Numbered from the stretch's first letter, positions 18,039-26,720 are shown. The stretch is DNA of 64,000 bases from Allobrachymonas chironomi DSM 19884 (GCF_000374625.1 NZ_KB894771.1:1-64000); one strand, 5' to 3'. Notes: generated by a model not told the origin, from the letters alone. A program made the numbers and translations.

Positions 18039-21000
18039 GAATGGAGCGGCGTTCACGCTCCTCCAAAATGCGTTGCAGCATGCGCTCAAGGTCTCGTTGA
18101 TTGGTGATCAACGCTGTTTGCACGGCCGTGCCTGTGGCCTGGGCATTGCCCTGATCCTGAATGGTGATGCTTGGGGCGTAATGCACCGTGATGTTGCCTG
18201 CCGCAGCCTGCCCGGGAGCTGCAGGAGTGCTGGCCACTGCATGCGCAGAGCGGAGCAACTGTTCCAGGCGAGATGGCGGTTGTGGGGCGGCTGCCAATGC
18301 GGCAGGCAGTTGTAGCGCCTGCTGCGGGATCTGCGGCAGCGTCCACTGGCCGCGCACGGCAGCGGTGGCATCCGGCACCTGCGGCGTGGCCATGGGGGCC
18401 ATGCGCGGCAACAGCGGCTGCAGCATCGGGCCGATCACCGGCAACCTGGCCAGCGCCGGCAGCAGCTGCAAGGCCTGCTGCGGGATCTGCGGCAGCGCCC
18501 ACTGGCCGCGTACGACAGCGGTGGCATCCGGCACCTGCGGCGTGGCCATGGGGGCCATGCGCGGCAGCAAGGGCTGCAACATCGGGCCGATCACCGGCAA
18601 TCTGGCCAGGGCCGGCAGCAGCTGCAAGGCCTGCTGCGGGATCTGCGGCAGCGCCCACTGGCCGCGCACGGCGGCGGTGGCATCCGGCGCCTGCGGCGTG
18701 GCCATGGGGGCCATGCGCGGCAACAGCGGCTGCAGCATCGGGCCGATCACCGGCAATCTGGCCAGGGCCGGCAGCAGCTGCAAGGCCTGCTGCGGGATCT
18801 GCGGCAGCGCCCACTGGCCGCGCACGGCGGCGGTGGCGTCCGGCACCTGCGGCGTGGCCATGGAAGCCATGCGCGGCAGCAAGGGCTGCAACATCGGGCC
18901 GATCACCGGCAACCTGGCCAGGGCCGGCAGCAGCTGCAAGGCCTGCTGCGGGATCTGCGGCAGCGTCCACTGGCCGCGCACGGCAGCGGTGGCATCCGGC
19001 ACCTGCGGCGTGGCCATGGGGGCCATGCGCGGCACGAGCGGTGGCACCTGGTGTGACGCAGCCGGCTGCGTCGTATGCATCGGCGGCAAGACTGGCTGCG
19101 CCAACAACGGTGCAGGCGCAAAGGCCAGCGTAATCGCAGCCGACATAGCACCAATTGCAGCACGCACTCCGCTGATGGACTGGTCGATACCCAATGCTGC
19201 GCCTTCGCCGATATTCCGGCCAAAACCCATGAACACACGGCTAGGACTGTGAATTTTTTGCTTTTGCTGGAACACCCCGGAGACCATGTCAGCCATGGCC
19301 CCCACCTTGGATTTGAGCAGCTCCCACTTGCTCTGCAAACCTTCCAGCAAGCCAGTGACGATATCGCCGCCAAACTTCAGGAACTTGCCCGGCAGACCGG
19401 CAAAGTAGCCAAGCAGCTCTGCACCCTTGGCAATGATCTTGCCCAAGGCTTCGCCCACAGCCTTGCCCATGGCCTGCGAGTTCGGGCCTGCGGCACGAAT
19501 CGGCGTGATCAACTCAGTGAACCAAGTCCAGGCACGACGCACCAGCCCAATCACCGGCGCGAGCACGGGCCGAAAAGGCGCAAACGCAGCGACGATCACG
19601 CCACCTAGCGGCTTCAACGCGGCCCACACGGCGGAGGCAGCGCCTTTCAAGCCGCCCCATAGACCAGACAACACCTTGCCCAACGACTGCATCCCCGGAC
19701 GCACCGCAGCTGCTGCGGCTGACAAGCCCGATTTCAGACCATCCCACAAGCCTTTCACAAAGCCTTTGATCGGCCCCCAGTACTTCCATACCAGCGCGCC
19801 AACCACCAGCAGCGCAGCAGTGATCCAGCCAATGCCTGGAATACCGAGCAACGCCAGACCCACGGCGCGCAATCCAGTCAGCAGCGGCCCTGACAGAGAT
19901 GCGCCCAAGCGCAGCGCAGCAACACCAAAACCGCGCAAATCGGATGCTGCCGCCGCAATCCGGCCAAAGCCAGCCGCCACCTGTCCTGCCACCCGCATGC
20001 GCATTAACCAACCAGCAACAGTCGCTATACCTCCCGCCCATGACAGCAGGCCGCCAAGCATAAACTTTCCGGCCACGCCGAGAATGGTCATGGCAGAAGC
20101 CCCTGTCACCGCCACAACCGCTAGGCGTGACAGTGCCGGGTATTTCTCGGTGAAAGCCGTCAGCCCCTCCGCTCCTTTTTTGAGCCAGGGAACAAGCATC
20201 TCCACCACCGGAATCAGCGCGTTGCCATAGGCAATGCCCAGTTCCGTGCCGGCTATTTTCAAGCTTTTAAGCTTTTCGCTCATGCCCTCCGCACGACGCT
20301 CAAAGTCCGCGTCGATCACCATGCGGCCATCGGCGTTTGCCCCAGTTTTCACGTCGGCCTGCAGCCGTTTCAGTTCCTCCTGGTTCTGCATTTCTGCCAA
20401 CAGATACGACACTGCTTGCATGTCCTGGAACAACTCGCCCAGTCCCGCGCGATCACCGAGCTTCTTGATCATGCCTTGGCGACGTTCCAGTTCAGCCTGG
20501 CGTTCTATCGGGTCTTTGATCGCCGCCACTTCAGCGGCTACTTTCTTCAATTCCTTTGCTGCTTCTGGCGCTTTGGTGGCCACGTGTTTCATCACCAGGT
20601 CAACGCCTGCAGCAATCGGATCCATACCCTGGCGAGCTGCGGCCTGCAAGGTGGGAATCAGGTCAATCCCCGCTTTCTTCTTGAAATCCTTGATGGTGTC
20701 TTGCGATGTCAGCTTGCTCAGGAAGTTCTTGAAGTTGTTCGCTGCCTCATCGTTGCCGCCAGCGGTGCGAGTGGCAATTTGCATGCGTGCAGCCATACTG
20801 ACCACGGCTTCATTGCCTTTTACGCCCAGCTCTTTCATGTAGCCGCCCAGCTCCGGAAACCACTTGGCCATATTCGCCAACTCGAAACTGCCCGACTTGC
20901 CCGCTTTAGCCGCCTGGTTGAATGCCAGTTCCATGTCGCGTACTTCCAGCAAGTCAAAGCTGCGCGCCATCTTGGCCGCATCACCGGTGTCTGCGCGTGT

Positions 21001-21660
21001 GGCAGTAGCCGTTTTTGCCAGCAGCGGCGTAGTTGCTTCCGCCTTGGACTTCTCCATGCCGGTTTCCACCAGCTTTTTCATTGAGTCAGCTACCGCCTCC
21101 TGCTGCTGGTTGTACTTTACCGCCAGCCCGCGAATGCTCTTGGCCAGCTCAGCCTCTTCCTTGCGCGTCATGTCACCGGTAATGGCAATGTCCTTGACCA
21201 CGTCCTCATACGCAGCAGCCACATTCAGGGGCTTGAACAAGGCATAGGCAGAAGTGGCGACCTCGACAATTTTCGACTTGGCATCCGCACGCATGCCTTG
21301 CCCTTTTTCCCGCCAGGACTGCCCACGCATCTGCATGTTGATGCCAGCCTGCTGCAGTTTCATGCCGCGCAATTCACCGCGCAGCTTGCCCACATTCAAG
21401 CCGGCTTCTCGCGCTCTGGCAGACAATGTGGCCACCTCGGCCGTTACCGCCTTGACTGCTTCCTGCCCGTAACGGCCACTTTTGGCAATCTCGTTGAACT
21501 TGCTCTTTGCCGCCAGCAGATCAGTCGCCAGTTTCTGGCTCAGGCGCACCTTTTCCAGCGACGCCTTGAGCTGGTCAGTGTTTTGCCGTAACATCTGAAG
21601 GCCAGACGTTGCGGCACCCCCAGAAAACGCAACCAGCACCTCCAACTTAGTCTGACTCAT
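18034..21660 (-). CDS. Tail tape measure protein
   Basis: A 1208-residue tape measure (P2 gpT analogue) that sets tail length and is ejected on infection. The N-terminal 430 residues hold the conserved phage tail tape measure core (EVATLSARAREAGLNVGKLRG, WFPELGGYMKELGVKG). Hydrophobic Gly/Ala stretches at about 510-660 could insert into membrane. The segment HSPSRVFMGFGRNIGEGAALG is a common tape-measure motif near the C-terminal part. After that comes a Pro-rich region of near-identical 52-residue repeats (see 18321-19033). The start ATG 21660 faces a plus-strand frame. Confidence 0.93.
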   Translation of the reverse strand: MSQTKLEVLVAFSGGAATSGLQMLRQNTDQLKASLEKVRLSQKLATDLLAAKSKFNEIAKSGRYGQEAVKAVTAEVATLSARAREAGLNVGKLRGELRGMKLQQAGINMQMRGQSWREKGQGMRADAKSKIVEVATSAYALFKPLNVAAAYEDVVKDIAITGDMTRKEEAELAKSIRGLAVKYNQQQEAVADSMKKLVETGMEKSKAEATTPLLAKTATATRADTGDAAKMARSFDLLEVRDMELAFNQAAKAGKSGSFELANMAKWFPELGGYMKELGVKGNEAVVSMAARMQIATRTAGGNDEAANNFKNFLSKLTSQDTIKDFKKKAGIDLIPTLQAAARQGMDPIAAGVDLVMKHVATKAPEAAKELKKVAAEVAAIKDPIERQAELERRQGMIKKLGDRAGLGELFQDMQAVSYLLAEMQNQEELKRLQADVKTGANADGRMVIDADFERRAEGMSEKLKSLKIAGTELGIAYGNALIPVVEMLVPWLKKGAEGLTAFTEKYPALSRLAVVAVTGASAMTILGVAGKFMLGGLLSWAGGIATVAGWLMRMRVAGQVAAGFGRIAAAASDLRGFGVAALRLGASLSGPLLTGLRAVGLALLGIPGIGWITAALLVVGALVWKYWGPIKGFVKGLWDGLKSGLSAAAAAVRPGMQSLGKVLSGLWGGLKGAASAVWAALKPLGGVIVAAFAPFRPVLAPVIGLVRRAWTWFTELITPIRAAGPNSQAMGKAVGEALGKIIAKGAELLGYFAGLPGKFLKFGGDIVTGLLEGLQSKWELLKSKVGAMADMVSGVFQQKQKIHSPSRVFMGFGRNIGEGAALGIDQSISGVRAAIGAMSAAITLAFAPAPLLAQPVLPPMHTTQPAASHQVPPLVPRMAPMATPQVPDATAAVRGQWTLPQIPQQALQLLPALARLPVIGPMLQPLLPRMASMATPQVPDATAAVRGQWALPQIPQQALQLLPALARLPVIGPMLQPLLPRMAPMATPQAPDATAAVRGQWALPQIPQQALQLLPALARLPVIGPMLQPLLPRMAPMATPQVPDATAVVRGQWALPQIPQQALQLLPALARLPVIGPMLQPLLPRMAPMATPQVPDATAAVRGQWTLPQIPQQALQLPAALAAAPQPPSRLEQLLRSAHAVASTPAAPGQAAAGNITVHYAPSITIQDQGNAQATGTAVQTALITNQRDLERMLQRILEERERRSIR
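18321..19033 (-). repeat. Tandem 156-bp repeats inside the tape measure gene
   Basis: The phrase GCTGCGGGATCTGCGGCAGC recurs at 18321, 18477, 18633, 18789 and 18945, exactly 156 bases apart: four full units and a partial fifth. Each unit encodes 52 residues of the type MATPQVPDATAAVRGQW...LPQIPQQALQLLPALARLPVIGPMLQPLLPRMA. The copies differ at only a few bases, so the array is recent or kept uniform by recombination. Confidence 0.95.
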
Positions 21661-21661
21661 G

Positions 21662-21907
21662 ATGCCCTCTACTCAATCTACCAATAACGACGTCTTGGCC
21701 GCTGCCCTGATCGCCGCTGTTGTGACGCTGGGCTTGTCTGTAGCAGCTATGGGGTGGGATGCTGGCCTGCTGGGCATCGGGGTAGGCATGGTGGTCATGT
21801 TCATTCCCGCCCTAGTCGTGATGGGCGTGGCCTTCCCCATCACTATTCCCCTCATGCTGCTGATTGGACGCTGGCTTGATCGCGTATCTGCTCGCAAGCC
21901 TGCTTAA
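21662..21907 (+). CDS. Possible small two-helix membrane protein on the opposite strand of the tail operon
   Basis: An 81-82 residue frame with two clear hydrophobic segments (about residues 14-32 and 38-70: LAAALIAAVVTLGLSVAAMG; GIGVGMVVMFIPALVVMGVAF) and a charged C-terminus (WLDRVSARKPA). It fills most of the 190-base gap between the end of gpE' (21852) and the tape measure start (21660), which P2-like phages normally lack, and overlaps gpE' by 56 bases. No good ribosome binding site is seen, so expression is uncertain. If real it may be a moron, for example a superinfection-exclusion protein. Confidence 0.4.
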   Translation: MPSTQSTNNDVLAAALIAAVVTLGLSVAAMGWDAGLLGIGVGMVVMFIPALVVMGVAFPITIPLMLLIGRWLDRVSARKPA

Positions 21908-22037
21908 CCCAGCGCACCAGTTCCCCCACCTCCAGCCCGTCGATATCGGCGGGTGAAAACCGGAACCAGCGCGCCAGTAGGCCAGCGGCCTGCCAGTAGT
22001 CCTCCTCAGATACCCGCAACCGAGCGAAACATCTCCA
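21852..22037 (-). CDS. gpE' extension of the tail assembly chaperone, read by ribosomal frameshift
   Basis: The frame has no start codon of its own. After a stop at 22038-22040 it is open and encodes RLRVSEEDYWQAAGLLARW then FRFSPADIDGLEVGELVRW, which fits the P2 gpE' family (FxWSPxxxxxLxLxELxxW). It sits in the +1 (equivalently -2) frame relative to gpE, so a shift within the last 10 codons of gpE would give the gpE-gpE' fusion used in tail assembly. Confidence 0.7.
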   Translation of the reverse strand, partial: WRCFARLRVSEEDYWQAAGLLARWFRFSPADIDGLEVGELVRWVKQACEQIRDQASVQSAA

Positions 22038-22263
22038 TCACCTGACGCACATCCGCCAACGTCAGTGCATCGGTATCTTCGATGGTCAGCTTTTCGTCCG
22101 ACAGCGCGCAAATCATGTGCCAGACCTGCTCCTCCTCGTCCGTGGTGATCTGCTGCGCCTGCTTCAGATCCCGGCGGGTAGGCTCGCGCATCAGCGTGAT
22201 GGTCTTGATTTCACCATTCGGTGTCTTGATCGGGGTTTTCAGTTCAACGGGTTGCAGCATCAT
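22006..22263 (-). CDS. Tail assembly chaperone gpE
   Basis: 85 residues, matching the P2 gpE type (PIKTPNGEIKTITLMREPTRRDL, then an acidic helical part). Its start overlaps the tube gene stop (ATGA), so the two are coupled. It binds the tape measure during tail assembly; the longer frameshifted form adds the gpE' domain (see 21852-22037). Confidence 0.85.
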   Translation of the reverse strand: MMLQPVELKTPIKTPNGEIKTITLMREPTRRDLKQAQQITTDEEEQVWHMICALSDEKLTIEDTDALTLADVRQVMEMFRSVAGI

Positions 22264-22784
22264 CAGCCTCCAATGTTGTTACGGTAAATATCCAGGCGAT
22301 CCACGCCATTGACCTTGTAGATGTTGGCCAGCACGTCCAGCTCGATCATGTCTTCGCCGTTGAACTGCTGCTTGATGTAGTGGCAGGCAAACGCGCTGCT
22401 GAATTCGGCGTTGTCGTTCTGCTTGAACGTGCCCATCGGGTTCTTCTTGAACATCACGCTCATGAAGGTCACCATCGGCAGCTGCTGCATGCGACCGCCG
22501 CTGCCGTAGGTTTCCACGCTGCTGCGCACCTGCAGCTGGGCCATGGTGTAGGGCTCGTTCATCTTCAGCCACACGTCGCGGTAGAACGAGTTCCACTTGA
22601 TCTCTCCCTCCAGCTTGTCAAAGCCGGCCGGCAGTTCGATCTTGCCCACCATGCCCAGCGCCTTGTGCTCAGCCATGATCATGCTGATGTCGGGCAGCTT
22701 GATCTCTTCAGCACGACCCAGCAGGCAATTGCCGTCCACGTAGATGTTGGCGTTGGTGATGCGGTTCAGTTGAATCTTGCTCAT
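22263..22784 (-). CDS. Major tail tube protein (P2 FII-type)
   Basis: 173 residues of the P2 FII family: ITNANIYVDGNCLLGRAEEIKLPDI at the N-terminus and a beta-barrel core including GFDKLEGEIKWNSFY. It forms the inner tube through which DNA passes. It lies 12 bases after the sheath gene and is coupled to gpE. Confidence 0.92.
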   Translation of the reverse strand: MSKIQLNRITNANIYVDGNCLLGRAEEIKLPDISMIMAEHKALGMVGKIELPAGFDKLEGEIKWNSFYRDVWLKMNEPYTMAQLQVRSSVETYGSGGRMQQLPMVTFMSVMFKKNPMGTFKQNDNAEFSSAFACHYIKQQFNGEDMIELDVLANIYKVNGVDRLDIYRNNIGG

Positions 22785-22796
22785 GTCGTCAGCTCC

Positions 22797-24017
22797 TTAC
22801 TGCTTGCCCACCAGGCCGCGCAGATATTCAATGTTGATCTCGCTCTGGTACGTCACGCGCTCCAGCGGGCTGTAGGGCGCAAACTCCACGCTCGGGATCA
22901 GGTGGCCGGCGGCCAGCTGCTCGGGCGGGTTCAGATCCTTGTTCAGCCACACCTTGCCGCCGGCAATCGCGCCGTTGGCCTGCTGGTGGCGCAGGAAGCG
23001 GTTACCGCTTTCCAGGATGTCGTCGATCACCGCGTTGTCCAGCGGGCGGTCCAGGTACTGCAGCGTGCTCAGCTCCAGGCTTTCCTGGATCACGTCGGCC
23101 GTGCGGCGCACGTTCAGGAAGTTCTTCTGGCCGGTGTTGGTCGGCCAGGCCGCGCTGCGGTTGCCCCAGCTGCGAATGCCGGTACCGAAGCTGTTGAACA
23201 CGGTGATGATGCCGGCTTCGTTCAGCAGGTTGGCCTCGCTGTTGGCGTCGTTGATCATGGCTTCGATGTGGCGCTCCACACCCAGCACGTTCAGCAACTC
23301 CAGGTTGGAGCCACTCCACCAGTAGCCGTTCTCCTGGTCGCGGCGGCTCCAGGCACCAGCAATCACAGTAGACAGCGCTGCCAGCTCGATATCGCCTTGG
23401 CCCCCGTTCAGGGCCGGATTGAACATCTTCACCATCGGGTAGCACAGGCCGGCACGCTCGCTGCTGGTGCTGAAGTTGATCGTGCCCGCCGGGCCACGGC
23501 CGGAAATCGCCTGCTGCACCGTGATACCCACCGGGGCATCAAAGAAGGTGATGGCGCGAATGGCGGTAGCAATGGTCGTCAGCGCGGTGGATACCGGGGC
23601 CAGCGAACTGAAGCCCGGCGCGATCAGGATCTTCGGGAAGAAGCCGAACAGCTGGTAAGCATCCTTGAATGCCTGCATGCCGGTACGCTTGCCCGTCACC
23701 GCATCGATCGTTCCGATCACATCAGCGCTGGCCGCCGGCACGGTGGTGTGCTTGGCCGGGTCATGCACGTTCACCACGATGCACACCGTGGGCTTCTGGG
23801 CAAACAGGCGTTTCAGTTCGCGCACGATGGTGAAGTTCTCACCCTCCGCACCGAACTGCGCAAAGTCTGCCTCACGGCTGACCAGGATCGGTTCGTTGAT
23901 GGCACCGGCGGCAGCGGTGCCCACCAGGCCCACCACCGAACTCTTGACCAGGCGCACCGCACGCGGCCCCTTGTCGATCTCGATGGTTTCAACGCCATGC
24001 AAATAGTTGGCTGCCAT
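22797..24017 (-). CDS. Contractile tail sheath protein (P2 FI-type)
   Basis: 406 residues of the P2 FI sheath family. Near the start is the segment HGVETIEIDKGPRAVRLVKSSVVGLVGTA; the core includes FNSFGTGIRSWGNRSAAWP, and the C-terminal domain, which interlocks subunits in the contracted state, includes FNVRRTADVIQESL. It follows the small gene 24021-24263 by 3 bases. Confidence 0.93.
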   Translation of the reverse strand: MAANYLHGVETIEIDKGPRAVRLVKSSVVGLVGTAAAGAINEPILVSREADFAQFGAEGENFTIVRELKRLFAQKPTVCIVVNVHDPAKHTTVPAASADVIGTIDAVTGKRTGMQAFKDAYQLFGFFPKILIAPGFSSLAPVSTALTTIATAIRAITFFDAPVGITVQQAISGRGPAGTINFSTSSERAGLCYPMVKMFNPALNGGQGDIELAALSTVIAGAWSRRDQENGYWWSGSNLELLNVLGVERHIEAMINDANSEANLLNEAGIITVFNSFGTGIRSWGNRSAAWPTNTGQKNFLNVRRTADVIQESLELSTLQYLDRPLDNAVIDDILESGNRFLRHQQANGAIAGGKVWLNKDLNPPEQLAAGHLIPSVEFAPYSPLERVTYQSEINIEYLRGLVGKQ

Positions 24018-24020
24018 GCC

Positions 24021-24263
24021 TTACTCCTTCGTGGTGGTTTTGGTCTTGACCGCCGGCACCGGGTCTGCAACAGCAGATTCCTGCAGCGGGGTGATGAAGC
24101 CCTGGGCGGCCAGCGTGGCCGTTACCGGGTGGTCTGCCGGCAGCTCACAGCGCTGCTGGTTGCGCAGCAGCACATCGATGAACTGCGGCTTGTCTTCGGT
24201 GCCCACGTTCAGCGTCACGCCGCTGTCGGGGCCGGAATACACATAGGGGGTGAGCTTGCTCAC
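24021..24263 (-). CDS. Small phage protein before the sheath gene, function unknown
   Basis: 80 residues: a beta-rich N-terminal half (YVYSGPDSGVTLNVGTEDKPQFIDVLL) and a Lys/Thr-rich tail. Short proteins at this place (between the gp37-like protein and the sheath) occur in Mu-type phages, but I cannot name the family. Its start overlaps the upstream stop, so it belongs to the same operon. Confidence 0.7.
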   Translation of the reverse strand: MSKLTPYVYSGPDSGVTLNVGTEDKPQFIDVLLRNQQRCELPADHPVTATLAAQGFITPLQESAVADPVPAVKTKTTTKE

Positions 24264-24928
24264 GGGGTAGCCTCCTGGGGTTGGGTTTCAGGGATTTCGG
24301 GAAGAAAACGGTTTGCAGCCACCTGGCCTGCGCCATCGGCAAAATCCACGCGGCGCGTGGGCGGCGCGGTGTCACAGCAGGCGTTCGGGCCGTCAAAGGC
24401 CCACGGGCCGGGCGTGCACTGCTGCGGCACCAGCCAGGCGGTGCGGGTGGTGGCGGTCAGCTCGTAGTGCCAGACGCCGTCCTGGTAGTCGTCAAAGGCT
24501 CCGCGCTGGATCTGCATCGGGTCGCAGCCGGCCTGGGGCACAAAGCCCAGCAGCGCCAGTCGGCAGATCTGCAGCAGCTGGTAGGTGCCGCTACCTGCGC
24601 GAGCCTCTGCGCTGGGCACACTGGCATCGCGCAGGGTGCGGGCCAGCACGCGCACGCCAAAGCTGTGGCTCACCTCCAGCAGGCCGCCATGGCCGTCACG
24701 GGTGGTAAAGCCCTGGTAGATCACCAGCACCGTGCCCACCGGGTGCGACATGCGGTAGCTCTGCGGCGCGTCCGGCCAGCTCTGCACGTCCACCACCGGG
24801 TGCTCCCGGCCAGCGGGCGTCAGCGCTGCCTTCAGGCGCGCCACGATGGCACCTTCCAGCTCGGCCAGCGCATTGACCAGCGCTGCCGTGTCCTCGGCTT
24901 GCACCAGGGTGGACATGGGGGCGTTCAT
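24260..24928 (-). CDS. Mu gp37-like protein (probable tail terminator or head-tail joining)
   Basis: About 222 residues from ATG 24928, which overlaps the previous stop as ATGA; a 6-codon longer frame is less likely. The segments ARLKAALTP, VGTVLVIYQGF and SFGVRVLARTLRD fit the Mu gp37 type. The C-terminal 50 residues are Cys/Pro-containing and less conserved. Confidence 0.75.
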   Translation of the reverse strand: MNAPMSTLVQAEDTAALVNALAELEGAIVARLKAALTPAGREHPVVDVQSWPDAPQSYRMSHPVGTVLVIYQGFTTRDGHGGLLEVSHSFGVRVLARTLRDASVPSAEARAGSGTYQLLQICRLALLGFVPQAGCDPMQIQRGAFDDYQDGVWHYELTATTRTAWLVPQQCTPGPWAFDGPNACCDTAPPTRRVDFADGAGQVAANRFLPEIPETQPQEATP

Positions 24929-25407
24929 CGGTACTCCCTGGCCCACACGCTGGGCGGGGTTTCAAAGCGCGGCATGCCGGCGCTGGCGGCACCGGTCGGG
25001 CTGTCCGGCACATCACTGCGCAGGGCTGCGCCGTCCAGCAGCACCTCGCCCTTGCTGATGCGCACCAGCAGCTTGATGACGTCTTCGTAACGCTGGCGTG
25101 CATCCTTGATGTCATCAGCCGGGCGCAAGGTCTTGAGGCGATACACGGCGATATCACAGGCGCAGCGCATCAACACCGGGTGGCCATCCAGCAGCACCGG
25201 CTCGGTCAGCGATGCTGCGGGGGTATGTGGCTGCTGCAGCGGCAGCAGGTAACGCTGCCCCACGTAGGCATCGATTTCCATGCTGGCATCATCCAGGGCG
25301 GCAGCGGCGCGGCTGGCGTCAAAGGCCTGGCCTGTCTCGTCGGTGACGTGGCGCAGCTCGCGCTCCGAATAGCGCTCCAGCAGATGGGTGGGGGTTGCGT
25401 AAGGCAT
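24925..25407 (-). CDS. Mu gp36-like protein (DUF1320, head-tail connector)
   Basis: 160 residues. The N-terminus YATPTHLLERYSERELRHVTD followed by ALDDASMEIDAYVGQRYLLPL is the recognisable DUF1320 pattern, similar in layout to gp6-type connector proteins. It is the first gene after the motif at 25440-25458 (32-base gap) and the terminator at 25478-25502, so a new transcript probably starts here. Confidence 0.87.
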   Translation of the reverse strand: MPYATPTHLLERYSERELRHVTDETGQAFDASRAAAALDDASMEIDAYVGQRYLLPLQQPHTPAASLTEPVLLDGHPVLMRCACDIAVYRLKTLRPADDIKDARQRYEDVIKLLVRISKGEVLLDGAALRSDVPDSPTGAASAGMPRFETPPSVWAREYR

Positions 25408-25439
25408 ACCTGCATCGTGCCGGGCAGCCCTCTGCAGGC

Positions 25440-25458
25440 CGATTAAAGCCTTTTACTG
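25440..25458 (-). promoter_or_regulatory. Late-promoter motif before the gp36-like gene
   Basis: On the minus strand this reads CAGTAAAAGGCTTTAATCG, 32 bases before the start codon. It is identical to the gpW site. It follows the head operon terminator directly, which supports promoter function. Confidence 0.7.
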
Positions 25459-25477
25459 TTTGCGCCCCCCAGAACGC

Positions 25478-25502
25478 AAAAAGGGCGCGGAAACCCGCGC
25501 CC
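25478..25502 (-). terminator. Intrinsic terminator of the protease-major head operon
   Basis: On the minus strand a stem GGGCGCGG / CCGCGCCC with a 4-base loop is followed by TTTTT. It lies 22 bases after the stop of the 25524-25778 gene. Confidence 0.85.
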
Positions 25503-25523
25503 CGGTACAGCGTCACCAACAGG

Positions 25524-25778
25524 TCACGCCTTGTCCTCCTCCGCCACAAACTCGACCACCAGCATGGGCTCGTCGGCGATGTTGGTCATGTCGGCATCGC
25601 TCAGATCCGCCACGCGCAGGCGCAGCGGGTCGGGGCCAAAGCAGTAGCCGGCCCGGCAGAAACGATCCGCGCCTGGCCGGGTGCGAACGTCCATGTAGAC
25701 AAAGCGCACCTCCAGCTCTGCGGCCTCAGGCTGCTGGGCTTGCTCTGCGTCAGCAGTCACATGTTTTCTGGTAACCAT
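25524..25778 (-). CDS. Small phage head-region protein (Mu gp35 position)
   Basis: 84 acidic residues (MVTRKHVTADAEQAQQPEAAEL..., ending VVEFVAEEDKA), last gene of the protease-head operon, 10 bases after the major head gene. Mu has a similar small gene (35) here. The function is not known to me; a head or joining role is inferred from position. Confidence 0.7.
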   Translation of the reverse strand: MVTRKHVTADAEQAQQPEAAELEVRFVYMDVRTRPGADRFCRAGYCFGPDPLRLRVADLSDADMTNIADEPMLVVEFVAEEDKA

Positions 25779-25788
25779 GGCCGATCCT

Positions 25789-26694
25789 TTACAGCACCCA
25801 GGGGGTAACCAGCGTATCCACCAGGCCGGCGTTGGTGTTGGTCACGCCGTTGCCGATCAGCTCGGCCTTGGTGATATTCAGGGCCTGCTGGCGCAGACTG
25901 GGCGGCACCACCAGCAGCGTGGGCCGAATACCCAGCGGGCGGCCACCGTCAGCCTTCTGGCTGGTCATGGCGGTATAGGCCGCGTTGAAGTTCTCGGCAG
26001 TCAGCTCCGCCTTGGACTGGTGCGCCATCTGCCAGAAGCCGAAGCCCACGTTGCCGCGTGCGCGCACGCCATAGCGGTATTCGTCCCTCATGAACACCGT
26101 TTCGTCCTTGTCGTCGGTCATCTCGGTGAACTGCGGCGCGATGCGCTGCTGGAAGATGACGGGCTTGATGGCGCGGCTGCAGTCCAGCAGGTACCAGGCC
26201 GGGCCGGTGCCAGCGGTGGCGTTGCTCACCGTGGTCACGGCACCGGTGCCGTCCACATTGGCGTACACCGGGTGGTCGGTGTCGAAGAAGTACTGGCCAT
26301 CAAAGCACAGCGTGCTGCCACCGGCTTTCAGCAGCGAAAACACCAGCTCATCCGGGTGCGCCTTGGAAGCACGGCCCATTTCGCTGAACAGCGGCTTGTA
26401 CACGCCCACGTTGTCGTCCTCGATGTCGGTGCGCTTGACGCCCACTGTGCTCTCGAACAGCTTGTTGGTGATCGCGTAGCCGTGCGCCGCCATGTCCTTG
26501 ACCACACGGTCACCCACCCACTCGCGCAGGGCGGGGAACTGGCCCAGCCAGCCGTAGGTGTTGCCCGCCGTGGTGCTGGGCACCGTGGTGGCGATCTTGT
26601 CGTAATCCGTCGGGGTCTCGGTCAGCGCCTTCTGGAACTCGGCGCGGAAGGCGGTGCGCAGTGCGGTCAGCAGCGCGTTGGTGATCATGGCCAT
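25789..26694 (-). CDS. Major head (capsid) protein, Mu gpT-like
   Basis: 301 residues of the Mu-like major head subunit family (HK97-type fold). Typical features are the start MITNALLTALRTAFRAEFQKAL, TYGWLGQFPALREWVGDRV, FESTVGVKRTDIEDDNVGVY and SEMGRAS. It lies between the protease/scaffold gene and a gp35-like gene, as in Mu. The partner head genes (portal, MuF, gpG) are on the opposite strand 16-19 kb away. Confidence 0.95.
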   Translation of the reverse strand: MAMITNALLTALRTAFRAEFQKALTETPTDYDKIATTVPSTTAGNTYGWLGQFPALREWVGDRVVKDMAAHGYAITNKLFESTVGVKRTDIEDDNVGVYKPLFSEMGRASKAHPDELVFSLLKAGGSTLCFDGQYFFDTDHPVYANVDGTGAVTTVSNATAGTGPAWYLLDCSRAIKPVIFQQRIAPQFTEMTDDKDETVFMRDEYRYGVRARGNVGFGFWQMAHQSKAELTAENFNAAYTAMTSQKADGGRPLGIRPTLLVVPPSLRQQALNITKAELIGNGVTNTNAGLVDTLVTPWVL

Positions 26695-26720
26695 GGGGAT
26701 GTCCTTTCAGGTGCGGCGGC

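Noticed and set aside
18321-19033. Regular repeats considered as a CRISPR-like array
   Set aside because: The unit is a contiguous 156-bp coding repeat without spacers and stays in frame within the tape measure gene.
21673-21897. Minus-strand 74-codon frame between gpE' and the tape measure gene
   Set aside because: Met/Thr/Pro/Arg-rich mirror of the plus-strand membrane frame; it overlaps gpE' in another frame and has no start signal.
22380-24467. Plus-strand frame of 695 codons opposite the tail tube and sheath genes
   Set aside because: It is the antisense mirror of two clearly recognised P2-type genes, with low-complexity His/Val/Ala composition and no start signal.
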